A stretch of 64,000 nucleotides of DNA, taken from contig ML682089.1 of NCBI GenBank assembly GCA_007922195.1, forward strand, positions 570,958 through 634,957. Direction: 5' to 3'. How positions within the stretch are numbered: position 1 is the stretch's first letter; every line of letters starts with the position of its first letter. Position numbers and translations under genes: made by a program. Of this stretch, positions 11,076 to 21,934 are shown one piece after another. The notes beneath the pieces were generated by a model. It did no database searches. It was not told where the DNA came from and worked only from the letters and a program-made list of their open reading frames with translations. The stretch is from Podocnemis expansa (Eukaryota; Chordata; Testudines; Podocnemididae).

Positions 11076-11522
11076 GGTTCCCTACCAAGGGATAGCCTTC
11101 CCGTGTTACTCTTTAGGGGTGGGTAGGGAGCCTGGGCTTAACCTCTCCTCCAGGCTCTGATCCATTGCCCAATGATAGGCAGCAAAGTCCTGCAACCTCA
11201 GGTCTTGTGCAGCTCCCTCCTTGGGTTGCTTCCTACCAGTCCTGGGTAAAGTAAAGCGCTAAAGACCAAGATGAAGTCGCTGCCATCACAGGTCCCTTGG
11301 TCGGGCCACTGGTGCCAGGCATCAGGGAATAAAAGCACCTATGGTGCTCCTTGTCCAGAGCTCTGGTGCAGGTTCACCTCAGCTGTAAGTGTTTGGAAGC
11401 TCTGTCTCCAGCCTGTGCAGTCTTTGCAGGTGTGGTAGGAGCAGCTCCTCATCCTCATCCTCATCCTCTCCAGAGTGGAGAGAGCTCCCAGGGACTGCTC
11501 ACCCTGATTCTTCTCTCTACAG
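11076..11522. other. Intron upstream of first visible DNHD1 exon
   Basis: No upstream exon could be assigned. A small CTCATC-type repeat lies at about 11448-11468, just before the acceptor tract (TTCTTCTCTCTACAG). Exon 11523 needs one preceding nucleotide of phase from an exon left of this stretch. Confidence 0.5.
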
Positions 11523-11620
11523 AAGATCTCCTGGATGTCTGGGTCAGTTTCCAGCAGAAGTGGATTTTCGTGAACATAGTCTTGTATGAGATGGACACCA
11601 GCCTGCCCAGCAGTGAGCTG
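11523..11620 (+). CDS. DNHD1: DNHD1 exon a: dynein linker start
   Basis: 98 nt between an acceptor (CTCTCTACAG) and donor GTGAGT; two nucleotides complete a codon begun in an upstream exon. It encodes DLLDVWVSFQQKWIFVNIV followed by LYEMDTSLPSSEL. This aligns with the dynein linker pattern in which a Trp-containing helix is followed by QxxWxxL and an LPxE-like stretch. It ends in phase 0 and joins the next exon cleanly. DNHD1 is a large dynein-heavy-chain relative (about 4,750 residues in human, from memory) needed for sperm flagellum assembly in mammals. The linker in a true motor is the mechanical lever of the ring. Confidence 0.85.
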
Positions 11621-11746
11621 GTGAGTGCTCTCCCCCACCACATGAGCCAGCCCTGAGCTAGTGAGTCCCTCACTCTCCACTGCCTCCAGTTCCCTGCCTC
11701 TTGGGGCTCCCTTCTATACAGCTGATCCTTACTTTCCTCATGACAG

Positions 11747-14741
11747 GATTGCCTGTTCCAGCAGCTGAACAGTCAGTTCCGGGAGCTCATGCAGGTGACA
11801 TGCGCAGACCCCCTGGTGCTATCCACCGTGATGCCTGCACACACGTCCAATCGGGAGAGTCGCTTTATGGGTGTTGCCCTTCAGGCCATGCTGAGGGACG
11901 GTGTTGGGAGCCTGCAGCTCATCATTCGGGCTCTGGAGCACGTGCTGGAAGCTATCCGCATTGACTTCCCCCGCCTCTTTTTTCTCAGCAATTCAGAGCT
12001 GGTTGCAATGGTAGCCTCACCTTCAGAGCCCATGGAAGTGACCAGCTGGGCCCGCCGCTGCTTCCCAACTGTGCACCAGCTAGTCTTCAGTGAGCCATCG
12101 ACCACTCGAGACACTGCCACCTACGCTGTTCTGCTGCCCATAGTGGAAGCCACAGGCCTGGTGGGAGCCTGTGGGGAGGTGGTGTCACTGTGCTCCTCAT
12201 TGCCCCTCAACCAGAAAGTCACTAAATGGCTGCGTGCCCTGGAGCAGCATATGAAGGAGTCCCTGTTCCATCTGCTGCAGTTGTGTATGGCCCAGCGCCT
12301 GGCCCTGCAGCCCCAGCTCGATGTGGCCTTTGAACAGCGCCCAGGGCCCACTGAACTGCCACTTCACCTGCTGGCAGAGCACTGGGGGCAGCTGGCGACA
12401 AGCTTCCCGGCCCAGTGTGTACTGCTGGCTGAGGAGGCCTTGTGGTGCGCCGACATGCAGGAACAACTCTTCAGCACCGTGCGCAGGCATGGCCTGAAGC
12501 TCAAGCACAGACTCAAGCTGGAGGCCCTTGCCCACTATGTCCGCAACTACCGCAGCAGCCGTGCTGGGCAGCTGGGTAATGCCCGCCTCTGCATGCTGCT
12601 GGGGGCCCTGCTCACGGCCACCATGAACCAGCGTGATGTGCTGGCCCGCCTGCTGGACCACAAGGTCGACTCGCCTGCTGCCTTTGAGTGGGCCCAGCTG
12701 CTCAAGTACCGGCTGGCCTTGAACCCCGAGAAGGCCAAGGCAGTTGGGGCCCCCACTGAGAGCTGGGCCGCCAGCCCGCCTGGCTGCTGGGCCGAGCTCC
12801 TTGACAGCCACCTGCACTATGACTATGAGTATGTGGGGACATGCTCCCGCCTTGTGGGGAGCCCCCAGCTGGACAGGAGCTGCCTGGGCTTTCTGCTTGC
12901 ACTGCAGGAGTTCCGCTGTGGTGCTGCTCTGGGCTGCCAAGGGGCTGGCAAGACTGCCACCGTGCAGCACCTGGCCAGGGCTCTGGGGCGCCAGCTCATC
13001 AGCCTGCATTGCTCCAAGCAGATAGGCCTCAGCTGCCTCAGCCGACATCTGAGCGGGGCTCTGCAGGCTGGAGCCTGGCTGCTTTTGGAGGCTGTGGACC
13101 AGCTGGGGCCGGGCATTCTCTCAGGGCTCAGCCAGCTCCTTGCAGATCTGCAGCTGCACTGCATGGCCCTGCAGGAGCAGAAAGGCCAGGGGCCTCCCAA
13201 CCACAAATGCAAGAGCAAGGAGGGTGAGGAGCAGGAGCAGCCTGGAGCTGGCCTGCCAGAGTTGAGCCAAGCTGAGACAGAGCCATACCACCCCCGCGTG
13301 CTGGGGAGCATCCTCTTCGGAGAGCAGCTGCTGCAGGTCAGGGAGACCTATGGCTGCCTGGCTACCCTGCAGCATCTCCCCGAGCTCCTGCGTCTGGCCC
13401 TGCGCCCTGTGGCCCTGCTGCCACCTGACCTGCACAAGGTGGCTGAGGTGACCCTGCTGGCAGCTGGATTCCGTGAAGCAGCCCACCTGGCCAAGAAGTT
13501 CAGCTCTTTCTTCTGGCTGGAAGGGGAGCTGGGCCCAGGCCCAGCACCCAGCCATGTGGGCCTGCTCAAGGGGGTCATTGAGACAGCCATCAACACTGTG
13601 TACCCGCCCATGGGGAGGCGGGAGCTGGGGGCTGAGGAGCAGCTCCTGGCTCAGCAGTCCTTTGAGGGACTGGCTGAAGAGCCTGCCCTCGTCCAGGCTC
13701 TCTGCCGCTCCCCCTTTCTGGCCCCCATGGAGGAGCCTAGGCTGAGCAGAGTGTGGGAGTTGCTCCGAGGTGTCTTCCCGGCCTCCTGCTCCACACTCCC
13801 AGAGGCCCACACGCCCCCCAGGCTGCTAAGTGCTCTGACAGCACAGCTGCATGAGGACAAGCTCCATGCAGACCCTGCGCTCACCAGCACCATAGTCCAC
13901 CTTTGCCAGGCCCTGCTGGGCTCACCAGGTGTCCTGCTAGTGGGGCCCTCAGGCAGTGGCAAGACCACAGCCTGGAAGACTCTGGCCAACGTGCTAAGCA
14001 GGCTGGCTGCAAGCGACTCCTTTGAGCTGGCGCCAAGAGTGGGCAGGCAAGAGACTCCGAAGGAAGTGACATACCTGCCCATCAGCACTGTCTGCCTCTG
14101 CCCCAATGGCCTCAGCACCACTGAGTTCCTGGGCAATATGGAGGGTGGCATCTGGAGGGAGGGTGCTTTCTCGAGGATCCTGCAGAGAATGGCTTCCTCA
14201 GCGCCTTCCGTTGGACCAGGGGTGCCGAGTGCCCAGCACTGGTTGGTGCTGGATGGGTCTGCCTGCTCCGACTGGCTGGATCCCATCTCATCGCTGTTCA
14301 GTGCAGATCCAGCTCTCAGCTTCCCAAGCGGGCAGCAGCTCAAGCCCCCAGAGGGTGCAAAGTTCCTCTTTGAGCTTCCTGATATCTCCAGCATCTCACC
14401 ATCCATCTCCACAAGCTGTGCACTCCTGTACTGTGAGGGCTCGTGTGTCTGGCAAGCAGTCCTGGCCTCATGCCTAGCCACTGTCTGCCACACATACAGC
14501 ATGACCCAGGAGAGCATGGCCATGCTGCATGGCCTCACTGAGGATATCTTCCCCCCAACGTTCACCTTCCTGCAGTGCCACTGCAGCTCTGTGCTGCACC
14601 CTCACACCGAACTGCGCAGTCCCCAGGCCTGGGGCATCCCAGAGACCACAGCCTTCACCAGGCTACTGATGGCTTTGCTGGACCAGCACCTGAGCCCGGA
14701 CAGGGTGAAGGTCCAGCCCCAAAGAAGGGGTGACCTGGCAG
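11747..14741 (+). CDS. DNHD1: DNHD1 exon b: giant exon, linker, AAA1 and AAA2
   Basis: A 2,995 nt exon, open throughout, with acceptor CATGACAG and donor GTGAGG, ending with one extra nucleotide. Residues 70-90 hold the linker signature IDFPRLFFLSNSELVAMV. AAA1 has an intact Walker A, GCQGAGKT (12932-12955, codon 396), but the family Walker B CFDEFNRI reads LLEAVDQL (about 13075-13104), losing the catalytic Glu. A Lys/Glu-rich insert follows (about 13190-13270). AAA2 has Walker A GPSGSGKT (13943-13966) and the downstream WLVLDGS box (WIVFDGP-like). The ASPATVSRCG-type sensor reads ISPSISTSCA, so the arginine finger is gone. This combination separates it from axonemal and cytoplasmic motors and supports DNHD1. 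It is GC-rich compared with the introns. Confidence 0.92.
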
Positions 14742-15193
14742 GTGAGGGTACCCAGCTGGAGCAATGACATTGTGCCCCCCCCCAATTAGAAGCAGTCACC
14801 ATGAGGCCCCCAGTGCTCCTGACCACAAACAGCTGAGGCCCCCCCACTTTCTGGGTGTGCAGGGTCTGAGCAGGCGAAAGCCTCAGGGAAGGCGTCTGAT
14901 GGTGGAGGCTGCCCAGGGTTCTCTGTTGGGCTGGTCAGATGTCCCACTCCTGGGTGACAAGCACTGATCCTCCTTGGTGGTTGCTCTGCCCATCAATGCC
15001 AGGTAGTACTTGTGATGGGGGGCCACCAGACCTAGTTTATGGTAGGGGCAGTCTGGATCTAGGATCCACATAGAGCTCTGTGCAGCACCTGCCAGGGCCT
15101 AGGCTTAGCCAATGAGCCACCAGGGCCTCCCACCCCCAGGCCAGGCCAGGCTGGCAGCCTCTGCCTGTGAGTGACAACTCCTCCTCTCCCCAG
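14742..15193 (+). other. DNHD1 intron b-c
   Basis: 452 nt with canonical GT (GTGAGG) and AG (CTCTCCCCAG) ends. No repeat or other gene recognised. Confidence 0.8.
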
Positions 15194-15332
15194 AGAGCAC
15201 CTGTGTAGGAGTGTCAGCTGTTCCCTCGCATCAGAGCTCGGATGAAGCAGCCCCTGCCAGTCATCACCAGCTTGTCCGCAGCATCTTTGTGTTTGCCTAC
15301 ATCTGGGGCTTCGGTGGCCACCTGCACCCCAG
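15194..15332 (+). CDS. DNHD1: DNHD1 exon c: end of AAA2
   Basis: 139 nt; the preceding G plus AG makes the first codon GAG. It encodes a variable Ser/His-rich start and then LVRSIFVFAYIWGFGGHLHP. This is the AAA2 helix that in dyneins reads FxFSxIWSxGG and leads into an Arg-Phe segment. Donor GTACCA after CAG is acceptable. The split AG completes an Arg codon with the next exon, which preserves the motif. Confidence 0.88.
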
Positions 15333-15658
15333 GTACCAAGCCGGGATGCCCTGGGCAGCGGGCCCATGATAGCAGGTCCCCTCAAGTCCCATTCGTGGCT
15401 CCTCTCCCTCTAGCAACTCCATTGATTACACGAATGCTCAGCCCTGTGAAGGAGGGCAGTGGAATGTATTGCTGGGGATGAAGTGGGAAGCCAGAACTCC
15501 TGGGTTCTCCCCTGTCTCTGGACAGGGCATGGGATATATGGTAAAACAGCAGAGCAGGGAGCTGTGACTCCTGGGTTTTGATAGTTAGAGCAGGGGCTCT
15601 TTGTTCTCAGATCAAGGTTCTTTCCCCTTATCCAGCCATCTCTGACTTTTTTTTGCAG
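15333..15658 (+). other. DNHD1 intron c-d
   Basis: 326 nt with a long poly-T acceptor tract (TTTTTTTTGCAG). Nothing else recognised. Confidence 0.8.
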
Positions 15659-15851
15659 ACACTGGGTCCTCTTTGACAGCTTTGCCCGTAGAGTTTTGTA
15701 CAGCAGCCGCTACACCATAGAACTGCCCTCAGCAGATTCTCTTTTTGACCTTTATCCTCGGCCTGAAGATGGGAAACTTGAGGCCTTCAATGGGAAGTAT
15801 CTGTCCAGCAGAGTCAAAGTAGTTCCTGTGAGCTTCACCATCCTACCCCAG
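15659..15851 (+). CDS. DNHD1: DNHD1 exon d: AAA2-AAA3 linker region
   Basis: 193 nt, ending in phase 0 at donor GTATGG. It encodes HWVLFDSFARRVLYSSRYT, then a basic/acidic stretch and VPVSFTILPQ. In canonical dyneins this position carries the IxVPTxDTxRY segment entering AAA3. The next coding exon (35434) supplies YERILYVLDLLL, continuing that pattern across a 19.6 kb intron, so I infer that no exon is missing between them. Confidence 0.87.
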
Positions 15852-16521
15852 GTATGGCTGGGCCCTGGGGTCTCTGTGAACTGTTCCATCTCTCTGAGCT
15901 GGCCCTGCCAGGATATGACCAGGCCCAGGTGTCCCTGTGAGCTGTCTCCTCCTGCTGCAGTAATGGCCAGGCCCAGGGAGGTGCTCATGAGCTGTCCTAT
16001 CCTGGCACAGGGTACAGGCTTGGTGCTCTGGGACTATTTTGAATGAAGTTCAAACAGAATGCTCTTGTAGCAACCCCACCCAGGGCACACTCTCACAAAG
16101 GCAAACCTGCTTGGCTTCAGTGCCTCCTGGGACCAAAATTGGAGCCTTTGGCTCTCCTGTTCACAGCTTGAGCTCCCTGAATCGGACACCTAGGGTAGTC
16201 TTATGTGGCCCCCCCTAGTGCCATGCATCCCACTTTATGGTCAGCAAGGTAAAACAAGAGGGTACTTTTTCAGGTGAGGTGGGGCAGTGCCTTTGCATCT
16301 GGGGTCAGATCTTCAAAAGCCGTGCCTGTGGGACTACACAAGTGCACTTACACCACTTGACTCAGTGTGCAGAAGTGAATATAACACTGTGTGTTCCAGC
16401 TGCCCTCGGTTACTTCTCTACTGCTTATGGTCTGCACTGAATCCTTAGCAGAGCCCAGTTACTTCTCCTCTTTAGATACTCTCATACAGACTCTTGTAGT
16501 TAATTATTTTCTCTTTCCTTT
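15852..16521 (+). other. Intron d-e, unassigned 5' part
   Basis: Start of a 19.6 kb intron. No coding homology or recognisable transposon up to the LTR-A at 16522. Confidence 0.6.
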
Positions 16522-17219
16522 TTTGACCCAGGCCTCCTGGGATAACCCTCTGAATGTGCCAAAACCAGGGCAAGCTGCAAAACCAGGGACCAAACCTCCA
16601 AACCGCTGGTGGGCAGTACTTAAACCAGTCTCCCAGTCAGCAACAAAACATGCTTCTGATTCCCCCTCTCTGGTCATCACCAAGCATAAAAAAACAAGAA
16701 CAGCCCCCTTTATTGCACATCAGCTTCTATGGTCCCCATGTAGCCACTGGGTCTCTTAAACAAATAGGTTCGCCTGACTCCAAACGGCCAGCAGTATCAC
16801 CCCCAACAATATAGGCTTGGATCTTACCCAAAATACCACACTGCCAGCCAATCCTTTAGTAATCACAACTAAAGGTTTAATATAAACGAAAACAAACAAA
16901 ACACGAGAGATGTTAAAGGGTCAAAGTGAATCATATACATACAAATGGTTTAGAGTCCATAGAAAGTAGGTCCTTGAAGAATCTGCAGTATGCAGATTAG
17001 TCAAATTCCTCTGACGTGCACCCTGTGGCAGCAGTCCTTTGTTCAGTCCCAGGAGAATAGTTCCAGAGGAGGGTGTTGGTTGCAGACAGACTGAAGACTA
17101 AAGACAAAATGGGGATGGGTCCCCTGCCTTTTATTTTAGAGCCCTTGCCAGATCAAAATGGAGTTGGGCCCCATGGTCAGTCTGGGTAACTGCTCGAACA
17201 GGTTTCTTCCTGGGCCCAC

Positions 17220-18233
17220 TGTGACCTGGGCCTCCTGGGATAACCTTCTGAATGTGCCAAAATCAGGGCAAGCTGCAAGACCAGGGACCAAACCCCCAAA
17301 CCACTGATGGGTGGTACTTAAACCAGTCTCCCAGTCAGTAACAAAACCTGCTTCTGACTAACCACTCTGGTCATCTCCAAGCATAATAAAATAGAAACAG
17401 GCCCCCTTACTGCACATGAGATCCTATTGTCCCCTCTAGCCACTGGGTCTCTTTAAGAAACAGGTTCTCCTGACCCCAAAGGGCCAGCCACATCACCCAG
17501 GACAATATAGGCTTGGATCTTACCCAAATTACCATGCTGCCAGCCAATCCTTTAGTAACTACAACTAAAGGTTTAATATAAAAAGAAAACAAGCTACATA
17601 TGAGAGACATTAAAGGGTCAAAGTGAATCACATACGTACAAATGATTTAGAGTCCATAGAAAACAAATCCTTGAAGATCCTGTAATTTGCAGATTAGTCC
17701 CACTCCTGTGATGTGCACCCAGCAGCAGCAGCAGCAGCAGCTGGGTGGGTCTCAGTCCTTTGTTCAGTCCCAGAAGAATAGTTCCAGAGACAGGTGTTGG
17801 TTGCTGATAGCCTGGAGACTAGCGACTAAAGACAAAATGGGGAATGGGCGATGGCCTTTTATCTCAGAGTCCTTGCAGATCAAAATGAAGGTGGGCCACA
17901 TGGTCAGTCTGGGTAACTGGTCAAACAGGTTTCCTCTTAGGCCCACTGTAGTGGGAGTCCCCACCTGATGGACCATTAACATGCCAATAGTTTGCAGAGG
18001 CCCAGTCTGGGATTGCCTCAGCTCAAACAACTTGGAACATACATAAAACAAATAAGATTCCTAGATTCTATTACAAATAGGATACCTATGTATAAATTAC
18101 ATAATCAGTCCTAGCATATTACAACTTTTCTATTGATACCAAACATGGCATATCACATATGGATTATGGCAAATATGAACTATCAATACAAAAAATAATC
18201 ATACACTGTCCCCTAGACCCAGACAGCATCACA
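17220..18233 (-). mobile_element. LTR-A solo LTR nested in another LTR-A
   Basis: A full 1,014 bp copy flanked by perfect CCCAC duplications (17215-17219 and 18234-18238). It sits inside an older copy of the same family. It includes a (CAG)n run near 17720-17740 that is absent or shorter in the other copies. Confidence 0.92.
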
Positions 18234-18500
18234 CCCACGGCAGCTGGGAGCCATAAAGAGGAACAATAGTTTTGCAGACACCCAGTCTGGGATGGCCTTA
18301 AGAACAAATCACTCGGAACACACATAAAAACAAAAAGATTTCTAATTTCTAATACAGGCATGATGGGTACATAGAAACCATATAATCATTCTTAGCAGAT
18401 TATAGCCTTTCTATTGACACCAAACATCGTATATCACATATGGATCATTGCAAATATGAAATATTAATATGAAAGATAACCATAAACAGTTCCCTAGACC

Positions 18501-18790
18501 TAGGGTTACCAGATGTCAGACAAAAGGAGGACATGTCCTCCTTTTTACCTTTACATCCTCCATCTGGCAGGCATTTTAAAAATACATGGTTTTGTCTGGT
18601 CTTTTACTTACAGGGGTTAAAGTATGCTGGAACAGCCCGGAATGCCCTATTTTTAGGGGGAAGCATTCCAGGGCCCCCTAAAATCAGAAGAATACTATAT
18701 TAATACTACATTTTCTCCATGTGTCTTCCAATGTCCTCCTTTTCATATTTCCCTGTCTTCCTTTCCATGCTTCGGTGTCTAGTAACCCTA
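18501..18790. mobile_element. hAT-type MITE, family M1
   Basis: 290 bp with ends TAGGGTTACC and AGTAACCCTA (inverted repeats). The flanking 8-mers are CCTAGACC (18493-18500) and TCTAGACC (18791-18798), a 7/8 match as expected for hAT. No transposase. A second member in opposite orientation lies at 59979-60285. Confidence 0.85.
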
Positions 18791-18817
18791 TCTAGACCCT
18801 GACAGCATCACACCTTT

Positions 18818-19450
18818 CCCTTCCCTTTTGATTCCACCTAAAAAAAAGGGAGCTTGCTATTTTAGTTTCATTCACTTTATGACCTACAGCTCATTAGAGT
18901 AGTGTAGCTTTCGCCTTGTTCCTTCAGGAGGGCACTAGCCAGACCTTCTGTCCAGTTTACCTGAGTTCAAGATGTGTGTCTCTTTTGGGGTTGCCTTTCC
19001 AACAGGGGCATCACTGGTGCCTGGCACATGGAGCACGTGCCCGGAGTCCAGGTGCCACTGCCCCGAATGGCTGGTGTGCCCCTGCCTCTCGCAGCCCAGC
19101 TGGGTATCTAGGACCTAGCTTTTCCTGGCCCAGCATCTGGCCCGAGCTGCCCATTGCAGCTACAGCCAGGGATTGGAGGCCAACCTGGCAGCAGCAGGAG
19201 CCCAGGGCCCCAACTCCAGATTTGGGTCAGGAGGCAAAGCCAGGGCCCAGAGGGTGGGCCCCAGGCCTTGGCTGCTAGTCTTTGCCTGGGCCCAGGTCTT
19301 CTACCAGGGCAATGACGCTCCTGATTCCCAATAATGGACGGCCATTCATTTCCTGTGAGAGGAGCATGTTGCCCACAAGTGCTACCATGGCCAGAACTGG
19401 AAGCCAAGAGCAGAAAAGGTCAGGGACATGAAAGTACTCCTGATGGAGCA
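18818..19450. other. Unassigned intronic sequence
   Basis: No recognised exon, repeat or element between two LTR-A clusters. Confidence 0.5.
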
Positions 19451-21359
19451 TGTGACCTGGGCCTCCTGGAATAACGTCCTGAATATGCAAAAATCAGGGC
19501 AAGGTGCAAAACTGAGAGCCAGACTCCCCAAACACTAATGGGTGGTGTGACCCAATCCTCCGGAGGTAACCTCCTGAATGTGCAAAAATCAAGGCAAGCT
19601 GCAGAACTAGGAGCCAAACCCCCAAACCACTGATGGGTGGTACTTAAACCAGTCTCCCAGTCAGTAACAAAACATTCTTCTGATTCCCCACAGTAGTCAT
19701 CACCAAGCATAATAAAATAGAAACAGCCCCTTTTATTGCACTTCAGTTCCTCTGGTTCCCACCGAGCTACTGGGTCTCTTAAAGAAATAGGTTCTCCTGA
19801 TGCCAAAGGGCCAGCCACATCACCCAGAATAATGTAGGCTTGGATCTTACCCAAAATACCAGCCAATCTTTTAGTAACTACAGCTAAAGGTTTAATATAA
19901 CAAGAAACAAAATGAGACATGTTAAAGGGTCAAAATGAATCACATACATAAAAATGATTTAGAGTCCATAGAAAGCAAATCCTTGAAGAATATGGGGTTT
20001 GCAGCATAGTCCAATTCCTCTGGTAGACACCCAGGACTTGGGTGGGTCTCAGTCCTCTGTCCAGTTGTAGTAGAATAGTTCCAGAGGAGGGTGTTGGTTG
20101 CAGGTCAGAGACTGAAGACAAAATGGAGTTAGGGCTGCTTCCTTTTATCACCTCTGTACGTTTCCTTGATGTGCAATCTTTGCAAATCAAAATGGAGTTG
20201 AGTCATATGGGAAAGCCTTAGTGGTTTTACCAGTTTCTCCTTCATTTTAGTGTACCTGGGAGCCTCCTTAATGGGCCATTAAGGAGAAACAAAAGTTTGT
20301 ATGCATCCATTCTGGGAGTGCCCTGGAATCCAATATCTTGAAACACAAATAAAATAAAACTATTCCTAACTTCTAATACAGATATGACACCTACACATAA
20401 ACCATATAATCATTCCTAGTAGATTACAACCTTTCTATTGGTACCAAACATGGCATATCACATATGGATTATTGCAAATAGGAAATACTACTGTGAAAAA
20501 TAGTAATGAATGAGTGTCTAAAGCCAGACAGTGTCACAGGTGGTGCTTAAATTAGTCTCCCAATCAGTAACAATCAATGTTTCTGATTCCCCACACTGGT
20601 TATCAAGAAACATCACAAAGCCTAAACAGCCCCCTGTATTGCTCATCAGCTACTCTGGCTCTTAACTAGCCGCACACAGCCAAAGGGCCAGCCATATTAC
20701 AAAAAATAATATTGGTTTGGATCTTACCCAGAATACCGTGCTGCCAGCCAATCCTTTAGTAACTAAAGGTTTAATGCAAAAAGAAAAGAAAAAATATGAG
20801 AGGTGTTAAAGGGTCAAAGTGAATCACAGTCATACAAATGATTAAAAGTCCATATAAAGCAAGTCTTTGGAAGAATTTGGAGTTTTCAGGATTGGCAGAC
20901 ACTCACTGGAAGACACCCAGTGCCTGGGTAGGCCTCAGTCCTTTGTTCAGGCACAGAGTAATAGGCCCAGAGATAGATGTTGGTTGTAGATTGGAAACTG
21001 AAGACAAAACGGAGTTGGGGGCTGCTGCCTTTTATCACATCTGCCCTTCCCCATGCTGTGTGGAGTTCAGTCACATGGTCAGTCCAGATGACTCACTAAG
21101 CAGTTTTCTCCCTTGGCCCATTGTATCTGTGGTTCCCTTAATGGGCCATTAATGAGACAATGACTGTAGATGTTCAATCTGGGGAGTTTCCCAGAATAAA
21201 ATCAAAACACAGATATAACAAATCTATTCATAACTTCCTAGCAAGTTATAATCTTTCTGTTGGTACCAAACTTGGTATAGATCCTATGGATGATTGCAGT
21301 TATGAAATACTAATATGAAAAGTATCATAAATAGTCCCCTAAATCTGGACAGCGTTACA
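19451..21359 (-). mobile_element. LTR-A copy hosting another LTR-A
   Basis: Outer copy in two pieces, 19451-19545 and 20539-21359, ending AGCGTTACA (degraded CAGCATCACA). The inner copy occupies 19546-20538. No clean duplication flanks the outer copy: GAGCA on the left, CCCTT on the right. The right neighbour is yet another LTR-A scrap, so a rearrangement at the right edge is likely. Confidence 0.82.
19546..20538 (-). mobile_element. LTR-A solo LTR, inner copy
   Basis: 993 bp with TGTGACCC to GTGTCACA ends and perfect 5-bp duplications GGTGG at 19541-19545 and 20539-20543. Confidence 0.92.
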
Positions 21360-21612
21360 CCCTTAATGAGCCATTAAGGAGACAATGGCTGTAGATGTGT
21401 TGTCTGGGCTGTTTCCCAGATTCACGTAAGTTGAAACGCAGATATAACGAACACATTCATAACTTCTACTTCAGATAAGACGTTTACACATAGACAATGT
21501 AATCTTTCCGAGCAAGTTACAATCTTTCTCTTGGATTATTGCAGTTATGAAATATTAATATAAAAACCAATCATAAGCAGACCCTTAAATCAAGACATGA
21601 GCATTGCACCCC
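21360..21612 (-). mobile_element. LTR-A 5' fragment
   Basis: Repeats the CTTAATGRGCCATTAAGGAGAC to CAAGACATGAGCATTGCACC portion of LTR-A immediately after the previous copy ends. A truncated third copy. Confidence 0.7.
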
Positions 21613-21659
21613 CTCAAAGAGACCAAGTTCCTCAGTCTTGAAAGCAAAAGCCCCATCAG

Positions 21660-21857
21660 GGCACATCACTGACTATCGACATTGGAATGGGCTATCTAGG
21701 GAAGTGGTGGAGTCTCCATCTTTGGAGATATTTAAGGCTTGGTTAGACAAAACCCTGGCTGGGATAATTTAGTGAGCGTGGTCCTGCTTTTTTGGCAGGG
21801 GGCTGGACTAGATGACTTCATGAAGTCCCTTCCAACCCTATGATTCTATGATTCTGT
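21660..21857 (+). mobile_element. CR1 3' end fragment
   Basis: Encodes the remnant of the ORF2 C terminus (GGTGGAGTCTCCATCTTTGG region) and ends in the CR1 terminal microsatellite CTATGATTCTATGATTCT. 5'-truncated, + orientation. Confidence 0.85.
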
Positions 21858-21934
21858 GCCAGCACCTTCTGTGAGCCCCTAACTCCTCTGTGACTCTAAA
21901 ACAGTCACAGCCACCAACTAGACCACATCAATGC

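Larger units (their letters stand above)
16522..18812 (-). mobile_element. LTR-A solo LTR (outer copy), interrupted twice
   Basis: The outer LTR-A copy is split into 16522-17219, 18234-18500 and 18799-18812 by a second LTR-A (17220-18233) and a hAT MITE (18501-18790). It has perfect 5-bp target duplications CCTTT at 16517-16521 and 18813-18817. In element orientation the family starts TGTGATGCTGTCTGG and ends CTGGGTCACA, about 1.0 kb. TG/CA ends and 5-bp duplications identify a solo LTR; no internal retroviral genes are present here. Confidence 0.9.

Noticed and set aside
11351..11656. Open frame reading across the first visible exon and its upstream intron
   Set aside because: The part before 11523 contains a CTCATC microsatellite, no dynein homology and a good acceptor at the boundary; only 11523-11620 is coding.
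12197..14565. Long minus-strand open frames opposite the giant DNHD1 exon (for example 12197-13048, 13651-14565)
   Set aside because: They mirror a GC-rich coding strand, have no recognisable domains or splice context, and the + strand has full dynein homology.
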